DNA of 64,000 nucleotides from an uncultured Pseudomonadota bacterium. Its GTDB lineage: Bacteria > Pseudomonadota > Gammaproteobacteria > Methylococcales > Methylomonadaceae. This document shows positions 1 through 7,109 of this stretch, one piece after another. The stretch's first letter is position 1; each line of letters opens with the position of its first letter. Location: the NCBI GenBank assembly GCA_903834465.1, contig CAILJB010000045.1:1-64000 (forward strand), read 5' to 3'. Both the position numbers and the translations under genes were made by a program. The notes below the pieces were generated by a model. It was not told the DNA's origin and made no database searches. It worked only from the letters and a program-made list of their open reading frames with translations.

Positions 1-114
1 AGTGCGGCATTTGCCGCTGCCTCTGTTGCTGTAGGTAGAATGGTTGGAATCGACGGCATGATGGCGGCGAAACTAAATTCAAATCAACAAATTCTAGGTG
101 TGTCAAATGCGTAA
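1..114 (+). CDS. 3' end of a RiPP-precursor-like small peptide (partial)
   Basis: Frame 1 is open from the window edge to a TAA at 112-114, giving the last 37 residues of a small Ala-rich peptide. It contains the stretch GRMVGIDGMM and ends ILGVSNA. It resembles the next peptide: both have an Ala/Val-rich segment, then a [R/K]M[V/I]GI motif, then a short polar tail ending in a similar LG/MG-x motif. That relationship and the following PqqD-like gene suggest a ribosomally synthesised, modified peptide precursor, of which this is the core end. Its stop overlaps the start of the next gene, so the two are probably translationally coupled. The start and leader lie outside the window. The precursor role is inferred. 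Confidence 0.6.
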   Translation, partial: SAAFAAASVAVGRMVGIDGMMAAKLNSNQQILGVSNA

Positions 115-316
115 AAAATATGTTTCTCCACAAGTTAGAACGGATATGATTCCTAACGAAGCTGCGCCATTAGCATTTTTTTCTGCTGCAACAGCTGCCG
201 CAGCTGTTGTGGGCGCGGCAGTTGGGGCTGTTGCAACATCAAAGATGATAGGTATAGGTAATGACGGTTGCCGCAGAGAGATGATTAACCAAGAAATCAT
301 GGGATTATGTGCATGA
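107..316 (+). CDS. RiPP-precursor-like peptide (69 aa)
   Basis: The peptide begins MRKKYVSPQVRTDMIP, a leader like those of lasso-type and other PqqD-dependent precursors (basic start, KYxxPxV). An Ala/Val/Gly-rich middle of about 30 residues follows (from about residue 20), then SKMIGIGNDGCRREM and a C-terminal MGLCA. The two cysteines in the tail are absent from the 37-residue visible tail of the upstream paralogue. The ATG at 107 is chosen because an AGG-type ribosome site lies about 7 bases upstream and it overlaps the upstream stop (112-114). An in-frame GTG at 98 is less likely. The stop at 314-316 overlaps the next start as ATGA. Precursor status rests on leader resemblance and context; no cyclase or transporter is visible in this window. 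Confidence 0.6.
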   Translation: MRKKYVSPQVRTDMIPNEAAPLAFFSAATAAAAVVGAAVGAVATSKMIGIGNDGCRREMINQEIMGLCA

Positions 317-612
317 ATTATATAGATTCCATTTATGGAAAATACCAACACTTAGTAGTTCAGCCCAGCTATCGAAAAGCGCGACTTAATGGTACTGATT
401 TTTTAATTGTTATGAATGACAATTTAGAAACTTTTTACCTTGCTTCGACGGCTAAAGAAATAATAGAAACCATATCGAATGGAATTAAGGTTGATGACTT
501 GTATCAAAAAATGCAAACAGAGTATGAAATTGATGCTACGACTTTAAAAAGCGACATCCTGGAGTTTCTGAAAGATATGCAGTGGAAAAGGGTTATTTGT
601 TTGAGCGCATAG
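313..612 (+). CDS. PqqD-family RiPP recognition protein (99 aa)
   Basis: A small protein matching the PqqD fold, the winged-helix RiPP recognition element that binds leader peptides. An N-terminal strand region (LIVMNDNLETFYLAST, about residues 33-50) precedes helices with AKEIIETI, the short DDLYQKMQ segment, and a C-terminal helix ending LEFLKDMQW. It would present the leader of the two upstream peptides to a modifying enzyme encoded elsewhere, probably left of the window. The ATG at 313 is preferred over 307: it overlaps the precursor stop (ATGA) and GGGA lies 9-12 bases upstream. The family call is by pattern; the partner enzyme cannot be named. Confidence 0.7.
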   Translation: MNYIDSIYGKYQHLVVQPSYRKARLNGTDFLIVMNDNLETFYLASTAKEIIETISNGIKVDDLYQKMQTEYEIDATTLKSDILEFLKDMQWKRVICLSA

Positions 613-735
613 CTGTTGGTAAATACGTTGAAAAATGGTGTATTTGAAGGCGACACAAATGGTGATGCAAAAGCAGATTTTTCAATTCAACTAAATGGCA
701 TGAGCAGTTTGGTCGCGACGGATTTTGTTTTGTAA
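613..735 (+). pseudogene. C-terminal remnant of an RTX/serralysin-type secreted protein
   Basis: Directly after the PqqD-like stop, in the same frame, the sequence reads open for 40 codons to TAA at 733-735. Its last ~30 residues, including EGDTNGDAKADFSIQLNG and the ending LVATDFVL, are the typical C-terminal end of RTX/M10-serralysin proteins exported by type I secretion (GDxNGDxxADFxIxLxG...ADFxL). No start codon with a ribosome site and no glycine-rich calcium-binding nonapeptides precede it, so only the tail of a once larger gene remains. A strong hairpin terminator follows. It marks a deletion or insertion joint in this accessory stretch. Confidence 0.7.
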
Positions 736-743
736 TTCGCCTG

Positions 744-784
744 AAACCGCCCGTTTTTCAAGGAAAGCGGGCGGTTTTGTTTTT
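744..784 (+). terminator. Rho-independent terminator after the RTX remnant
   Basis: Perfect 10-base arms (AAACCGCCCG at 744-753 and CGGGCGGTTT at 768-777) enclose a 14-base loop and run into a T-rich tract. It lies just upstream of vapB's ribosome site, so it also separates vapBC from transcription coming from the left. Confidence 0.85.
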
Positions 785-799
785 ATTTTAGGAGTTTTT

Positions 800-993
800 A
801 TGTCGATTATGATTGCTGTTGAAGATAGGTTAATCAATGAAGCCCTAGCGATTGGGCATTTTGAAACAAAAGAAGATATTGTTGTCACCGCGTTGCGAGA
901 ATTTATCAATCGTCACAAACAACAAAAAATAACCACGTTGTTTGGAACGTTAGACCCCGATGCGGATTATGATTACAAAGTAGGGCGCAAATC

Positions 994-997
<4 letters not shown>
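800..997 (+). CDS. vapB: VapB-family antitoxin
   Basis: A 65-residue antitoxin of the VapB type with a short N-terminal DNA-binding segment (EDRLINEALAIGHFETKED) of the ribbon-helix-helix kind found with PIN toxins, and a C-terminal toxin-binding tail. It would neutralise the VapC ribonuclease encoded immediately downstream and autoregulate the pair. The ATG at 800 follows GGAG at 791-794. A longer frame from 725 is rejected because it would run through the terminator hairpin. The stop overlaps the toxin start. Related sequences are often labelled DUF2191. Confidence 0.82.
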
Positions 998-2545
<1,548 letters not shown>

Positions 2546-2564
2546 GGTTTTTTAATTTTGGATG

Positions 2565-2601
2565 AGTAGCGAGAGAGTTTTTAAGGCTCGCTACTTTTTT
2601 T
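2565..2601 (+). terminator. Rho-independent terminator after thiC remnant
   Basis: AGTAGCGAG (2565-2573) pairs with CTCGCTACT (2587-2595) and is followed by seven or more T. This is a well-formed terminator 20 bases after the thiC stop, so the original thiC 3' end is intact. Confidence 0.85.
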
Positions 2602-2695
2602 CGAAGTAGGCTTGACATACTAATTTTGATACCCATAGTCAGTTGGTGGAAGCTGTATAAGTCCATACAACTTAATTATTTTAGGGGTGTCTTCA

Positions 2696-2911
2696 ATGAA
2701 TAAAACGAAATTAGAGTTAAAAGAAATTGCCCAGTATGGTGTAAATCTGGTGGTTGATGGATCAAAATTTACAAAGCTAGAGTTGATTGAAATTGTGGAA
2801 TCAATTCAAAGTGAATGCTCAATAGAGATTACAAATTGTCATTCTAAAACCAAGTTAGAACTTATCGAAATTGCAAAATACTCAAACAATGGAAGGCTAA
2901 CATATAGCTGA
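2696..2911 (+). CDS. Small three-repeat protein of unknown function
   Basis: A 71-residue protein made of three copies of a KTKLEL-x-EIA motif spaced about 25 residues apart (near residues 3, 28 and 53), each followed by a hydrophobic/polar strand-like segment. The repeats suggest a small repeat fold. Similar short KxELIEIA repeat proteins occur in other Proteobacteria, as far as I recall, without an assigned function. The ATG at 2696 is chosen for the AGGGGTG ribosome site at 2683-2689; the longer frame starting at 2687 is less likely. It is isolated between the thiC terminator and the DUF2188 gene. No functional call is made. Confidence 0.6.
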   Translation: MNKTKLELKEIAQYGVNLVVDGSKFTKLELIEIVESIQSECSIEITNCHSKTKLELIEIAKYSNNGRLTYS

Positions 2912-2968
2912 AATGCTATGACACAGAATCATGTAGTTTCATTACTCAAAATTTAGGAATTGAAAATT

Positions 2969-3202
2969 ATGAAAGGTAAAAGTACACATGTAGTACCTAA
3001 CAGTGATCGTGGTGGTTGGGATATAAAGCACAGTGATGGGAAACGTTCATCTGGTCATTTTGAGACTAAAGAGGATGCAGAGAATCGCGCTCGTGAAATT
3101 AGCAAAAAGCAGAAAACCGAACTGGTTATTCACAAGAAAGATGGAACAATTAGTAGTAAAGATAGTCACGGAAATGATCCATGTCCACCGAAAGATAGTT
3201 AA
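2969..3202 (+). CDS. DUF2188 domain protein
   Basis: A 77-residue basic protein matching the DUF2188 family: THVVPNSDRGGWDIKHSDG, then HFETKEDAENRAREIS, then ELVIHKKDGTI and a closing DSHGNDPCPPKDS. The family is widespread and small, and its function is unknown. Many members sit in accessory regions or near stress genes. The ATG at 2969 is preferred to the TTG at 2960. It has no clear operon partner: 57 bases separate it from the three-repeat gene and 127 from the next small gene. Confidence 0.75.
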   Translation: MKGKSTHVVPNSDRGGWDIKHSDGKRSSGHFETKEDAENRAREISKKQKTELVIHKKDGTISSKDSHGNDPCPPKDS

Positions 3203-3209
3203 TTAACGT

Positions 3210-3248
3210 ATCAACAGAGCAGTGAAAACATATCATATTTTGACTGCT
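3210..3248 (+). repeat. Hairpin-forming inverted repeat after DUF2188 gene
   Basis: GAGCAGTGAAAA and TTTTGACTGCTC form a 12-base stem with one mismatch around a short AT-rich loop. There is no clear T tract after it, so it is a weak terminator at best. The rest of 3203-3329 shows no other structure. Confidence 0.4.
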
Positions 3249-3329
3249 CGTCTAATTTCAAATTTTCATCATCAACAAAGCCACAACATAACCTACCCAA
3301 AAAAATTCAACTCAGAGTAAGCCACCACG

Positions 3330-3503
3330 ATGAAAAACCTAAAATATCTCATTTACCGCGAAGGCGATTATTACGTTTCACAATGTTTAAACGTCGAAGT
3401 GGCAAGTTTTGGCTCAACGATTGATGAAGCTCTGGCAAACTTAAAAGAAGCAACCGAACTTTATTATTTTGAAGATGCGAAAGTCGCGCAATTAGCCGCT
3501 TAG
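3330..3503 (+). CDS. HicB-like antitoxin (57 aa, solitary)
   Basis: A short open frame (MKNLKYLIYREGDYYVSQCL...) with the HicB/DUF1902-type partial RNase H fold: strand, GDYYVSQCLNVEVASFG, then STIDEALANLKEATELY and a short tail. HicB proteins neutralise HicA toxins, but no HicA (a roughly 60-residue dsRBD-like protein) is seen on either side. It could be an orphan antitoxin or one acting in trans. The C-terminal DNA-binding domain of longer HicB proteins is absent, as in many short members. A weak inverted repeat, GAGTAGC/GCTACTC, follows the stop. Confidence 0.65.
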   Translation: MKNLKYLIYREGDYYVSQCLNVEVASFGSTIDEALANLKEATELYYFEDAKVAQLAA

Positions 3504-3635
3504 GTTTTGATGAGTAGCCGTTATAGAATTGCTACTCGTTGAATGTTTAAATCTAATCATGAATGAAAACCAATAAAACGAAATAACAAATCTTTTGCTA
3601 AACTTAGCGTTTTTTTAGCCTATTGGACTTTTCTT

Positions 3636-4376
3636 TTGCTTTCAAACATTAAAATCGTATTAGTTGAAACCTCGCACGCTGGAAATATTGGGGCAGTGGC
3701 GCGAGCAATGAAAAACATGACGCTAACCAATTTGTGTTTGGTTTCGCCCAAATTTTTTCCTCATGCCGATGCGACGGCTAGAGCGGCAGGAGCAGATGAT
3801 ATTTTAGCGAGAGCGGCGATTTATCCGACCTTGCAAGAAGCCATTGCCGATTGCACGCTTGTAATTGGCGCAAGTGCGCGAAGTCGAACCATCAGTTGGG
3901 CGGAAGTAACACCGCGTGAATGTGCGGAAAAAGTGATACGCGAATCGGCAAATGAAAAAATTGCGATTGTATTTGGACGTGAGAATTCGGGGTTAAAAAA
4001 CGAAGAGTTAGATTTATGCCGTTTTTTGCTGCACATTCCCTGCAATCCAAATTACAGTTCGCTTAATATTGCCGCTGCTGTGCAAGTGATTTCTTATGAA
4101 CTATTTATTGCTGCACAAAGCGGTGAAATGGCGCGTAAATCGGTTGGCGACGAAGATGAACAGGTCTTAGCCACCAATGGACAAATGGAATTGTTTTACA
4201 ATCATCTTGCTGAAGCCTTAACCGATATTGGTTTTATGCAATCTGAGAAAGAGAAATCGTTAATGCGCCGTTTACGTCGAATTTACAGCCGTGCCGAATT
4301 ACGCAGCAAAGAAGTGGATATTTTGCGTGGAATTTTACGTTTATCACAGGGACATAAAGGCGCGATGAAAAAATAA
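3636..4376 (+). CDS. trmJ: tRNA (cytidine/uridine-2'-O-)-methyltransferase TrmJ
   Basis: A 246-residue SPOUT methyltransferase. The N-terminal domain shows the family motifs: ETSHAGNIGAVARAM near residue 10, IVFGRENSGL near 110 and IPCNPNYSSLNIAAAVQ near 133, which forms the trefoil-knot SAM site. A C-terminal helical extension (about 180-246) is typical of TrmJ. It methylates the 2'-O of nucleotide 32 in the anticodon loop of several tRNAs. The start is TTG at 3636 because no ATG is in a sensible place and the family begins MLxNIxIVLV; GGA lies about 10 bases upstream. It converges with the PilZ gene. Confidence 0.92.
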   Translation: MLSNIKIVLVETSHAGNIGAVARAMKNMTLTNLCLVSPKFFPHADATARAAGADDILARAAIYPTLQEAIADCTLVIGASARSRTISWAEVTPRECAEKVIRESANEKIAIVFGRENSGLKNEELDLCRFLLHIPCNPNYSSLNIAAAVQVISYELFIAAQSGEMARKSVGDEDEQVLATNGQMELFYNHLAEALTDIGFMQSEKEKSLMRRLRRIYSRAELRSKEVDILRGILRLSQGHKGAMKK

Positions 4377-4392
4377 GTACAAGCCTAAAAAT

Positions 4393-4830
4393 TTAAGGCA
4401 ACTCAGCAATACGATTAGGTTTAGAAAAGCCCACGCCAAAACATGGCTGTTTTGAAAACTCAATCGCATAACGCTCAATATCATCGATATAATGTGCAAA
4501 CTGAATGCCATAACAATAATCCGTATTTTCACGAATTACTTTTGCGTCATATTCAAACAATTTGCCGTTTAAGCACAAACTTACACAAATAGTACGATTC
4601 GGAGCCAATTTTTGATAATCATCCAACGCAATCAACGAACCGGTCGCGCTTAAATTCAGTAACTGAATAGGATGTTCATTACAAGAGAACAACCTTTTTT
4701 CACGCACGGCGGCGATGACATGCAATTTGTTAGAATGTAAAAAACGGATACTAAAACGACGATCTGCAGGAAATGCTTTTAATGAATTGTAAGAAAATAG
4801 GTGGGAATTATTAGCTTTACTTGAATACAT
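4393..4830 (-). CDS. PilZ-domain protein
   Basis: A 145-residue protein with a PilZ c-di-GMP-binding core: the RRFSIR box (RxxxR) near residue 24 and LNLSATGSLIAL near 59-70, corresponding to the (D/N)xSxxG motif. The first position is Asn rather than Asp, which many functional PilZ domains tolerate. No other domain is visible, so it probably acts as a stand-alone adaptor responding to c-di-GMP. The ATG at 4830 has AGAGG about 8 bases upstream; the in-frame GTG at 4839 is less likely. It is monocistronic, convergent with trmJ and divergent from the formate dehydrogenase operon. Confidence 0.8.
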   Translation of the reverse strand: MYSSKANNSHLFSYNSLKAFPADRRFSIRFLHSNKLHVIAAVREKRLFSCNEHPIQLLNLSATGSLIALDDYQKLAPNRTICVSLCLNGKLFEYDAKVIRENTDYCYGIQFAHYIDDIERYAIEFSKQPCFGVGFSKPNRIAELP

Positions 4831-4839
4831 GACTTGCAC

Positions 4840-5088
4840 CTCTTTTTAATCATTTAGTTAACAAAAACAAATAGATAAATCTAAGTAACTACCACTAACT
4901 TGTTTGTGATTCTAATCCTTTAACCGCATTATGGCAATGTAACACGACGGTAAAAAGCATTCTTTCACGTTGGTCGTAGTATTTTTTATAGCTTCATAAC
5001 TGTGCTATTCTATCGCCGAATTTTTAATGATAATTTGTAATTAAAATATAGTTGTTTTAAATAAACAGAACCTCGACAGCGAGCAACC
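4840..5088 (+). promoter_or_regulatory. Divergent promoter region, PilZ gene / fds operon
   Basis: This 249-base AT-rich non-coding gap must hold the promoter of the formate dehydrogenase operon. ACGAC (4944-4948) and GTCGT (4973-4977) form a loose inverted repeat about 25 bases apart. A TATTCT-like -10 hexamer lies near 5005-5010. I see no sigma-54 box. The promoter assignment is by position only. Confidence 0.4.
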
Positions 5089-5556
5089 ATGACACAAATA
5101 ACGATGATGCAGACCGTGCAGACGATAGTCGAAGGTCTCAAAGATAAACCGGGCGCACTTTTACCGATTCTACACGGCATACAAAATGCTCTTGGATATG
5201 TTCCCCCTGAAAGCGTTGGAACAATTGCTAAAGCGTTGAATCTCTCCCGCGCTGAAGTACATGGCGTGATTAGTTTTTATCATTATTTCCGTGACCACGC
5301 GCCAGGCAAAAAAACGGTGCGTATTTGTCGCGCTGAATCGTGTTTAGCGATGGGTGGCAAAGCCTTAGAAAGCCACGTCAAAACAAAATTAGGTATCGAT
5401 TATCACGAAACTACAGCAGACGGTAAATTCTCATTAGAAGCAGTTTATTGTTTAGGAAATTGTGCCTGTTCGCCTGCAATTCAAATTGATAATGCCGTTT
5501 ATGGTCGCGTGACAGCCGAATCGTTTAACGAAATTTTGACGGAGCAATCAGCATGA
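5089..5556 (+). CDS. fdsG: NAD-dependent formate dehydrogenase gamma subunit
   Basis: A 155-residue thioredoxin-fold [2Fe-2S] subunit homologous to NuoE. It shows HGIQNALGYVPPE near residue 30, HGVISFYHYF near 58, and the four cluster cysteines in CRAESC (near 80-85) and CLGNCACSP (near 121). With FdsB it forms the diaphorase module that passes electrons from formate to NAD+. It is the first gene of fdsG-fdsB-fdsA-fdhD-fdsD, and its stop overlaps the fdsB start by four bases. The ATG at 5089 fits the family N-terminus although its ribosome site is weak. Confidence 0.92.
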   Translation: MTQITMMQTVQTIVEGLKDKPGALLPILHGIQNALGYVPPESVGTIAKALNLSRAEVHGVISFYHYFRDHAPGKKTVRICRAESCLAMGGKALESHVKTKLGIDYHETTADGKFSLEAVYCLGNCACSPAIQIDNAVYGRVTAESFNEILTEQSA

Positions 5557-7094
5557 GTATCACAGTTTATGTGCCTTGCGACTCAAGTGCCGTTTCATTA
5601 GGTGCAAATCGTGTCGCTGACGCTATCGCGCAAGAAGCGCAAAAACGTGGCGTTGAAATTGTGTTAGTTCGCAACGGTTCGCGCGGAATGTATTGGCTTG
5701 AACCGATGGTTGAAGTAGCCACTGATAAAGGGCGTATTGCTTACGGTGCAGTAAAAACGAGCGATGTTGCAGGTTTGTTCGATGCTGATTTCTTAAATGG
5801 CGGCGCACATGCGTTGAATTTAGGTTTAACTGAAGAAATCCCTTATCTCAAAAAACAACAACGTTTGACCTTTGCGCGTGTTGGGATTACCAATCCTGTG
5901 AGCGTTGAAGATTATGTTGCTCATGACGGTTATCGCGGTTTGAAAAATGCGTTGAGCTATTCACAAGCAGACATCGTTAAACACGTTACCGATTCAGGTT
6001 TGCGTGGACGTGGTGGCGCGGCGTTTCCAACTGGTATTAAATGGAACACCGTTTTAAATACACCGTCTGAACAAAAATACATTATTTGCAACGCTGACGA
6101 AGGCGATTCGGGTACGTTCTCTGACCGTATGATTATGGAAGGCGACCCACTTGTTTTAATCGAAGGCATGACGATTGCGGGTATCGCAGTTGGCGCGACG
6201 CAAGGTTATATCTATTTGCGTATTGAATACCCACACGCTTACGAAATTTTAAACGCGGCAATTGCGAATGCTTACGCGGCAAATTATTTAGGCGAAAATA
6301 TCCAAGGCAGTGGCAAAACGTTCCATTTAGAAGTTCGTCAAGGTGCGGGCGCGTATGTTTGTGGCGAAGAAACTTCTTTGATGGAAAGTTTAGAAGGCAA
6401 ACGCGGTTTAGTGCGTTTCAAACCACCACTTCCAGCCATCAGCGGTTTATTTGGCAAACCAACGGTTGTTAATAACGTGATTTCGCTCGCGTCTGTGCCA
6501 GTGATTTTAGATAAAGGCGGCGAATTTTACCGTGATTTCGGCATGGGACGTTCACGCGGCACATTGCCATTGCAATTGGCTGGCAATTTAAAACACACAG
6601 GTTTAGTCGAATTAGCGTTCGGCGCGACATTGCGCGAAGTGCTTTACGATTTTGGTGGCGGTTCTGCTACAGGCAAACCCATTCGTGCAGTGCAAGTCGG
6701 CGGGCCTTTAGGTTCATATTTGTCTGAATCACAATTTGATACGCCACTTGATTACGAAGCCTTTGCCGCAATTTGGGCAGTTTTAGGTCACGGCGGTATC
6801 GTGGCATTTGATGAAACGGTTGATTTGGCGCAAATGGCAAAATACAGCATGGAATTCTGCGTTGAAGAATCGTGCGGAAAATGTACGCCTTGTCGAATTG
6901 GCTCAACACGCGGTTATGAAGTGATGGATGAAATTGTTGCAAAACGCGATTTGGATAAAAACATCCCATTATTACGTTCATTGTGCGACACGATGTTAAA
7001 CGGTTCGCTTTGTGCGATGGGTGGCATGACACCGTATCCTGTGTTGAGTGCGCTCAATCATTTCCCTGAAGATTTTGGTATCAAAGCCGCTTAA
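5553..7094 (+). CDS. fdsB: NAD-dependent formate dehydrogenase beta subunit
   Basis: A 513-residue NuoF-type flavoprotein with a short extra thioredoxin-like N-terminal region (about residues 1-110). The NADH/FMN motifs GLRGRGGAAFPTG (near 148) and GAGAYVCGEETSL (near 265) are visible, as is the C-terminal 4Fe-4S ligand set SCGKCTPCRIG (near 445) and its fourth cysteine in LNGSLCAMGG. It reduces NAD+ with electrons from the FdsA clusters and is cytoplasmic. The fdsA start follows 15 bases downstream with an AAAAGGA ribosome site. Confidence 0.95.
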   Translation: MSITVYVPCDSSAVSLGANRVADAIAQEAQKRGVEIVLVRNGSRGMYWLEPMVEVATDKGRIAYGAVKTSDVAGLFDADFLNGGAHALNLGLTEEIPYLKKQQRLTFARVGITNPVSVEDYVAHDGYRGLKNALSYSQADIVKHVTDSGLRGRGGAAFPTGIKWNTVLNTPSEQKYIICNADEGDSGTFSDRMIMEGDPLVLIEGMTIAGIAVGATQGYIYLRIEYPHAYEILNAAIANAYAANYLGENIQGSGKTFHLEVRQGAGAYVCGEETSLMESLEGKRGLVRFKPPLPAISGLFGKPTVVNNVISLASVPVILDKGGEFYRDFGMGRSRGTLPLQLAGNLKHTGLVELAFGATLREVLYDFGGGSATGKPIRAVQVGGPLGSYLSESQFDTPLDYEAFAAIWAVLGHGGIVAFDETVDLAQMAKYSMEFCVEESCGKCTPCRIGSTRGYEVMDEIVAKRDLDKNIPLLRSLCDTMLNGSLCAMGGMTPYPVLSALNHFPEDFGIKAA

Positions 7095-7109
7095 AAAAGG
7101 ACACTAAAA

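Noticed and set aside
725-799. Upstream extension of vapB starting at 725
   Set aside because: It would be translated through the terminator stem; GGAG and ATG at 791-802 give the normal VapB length.
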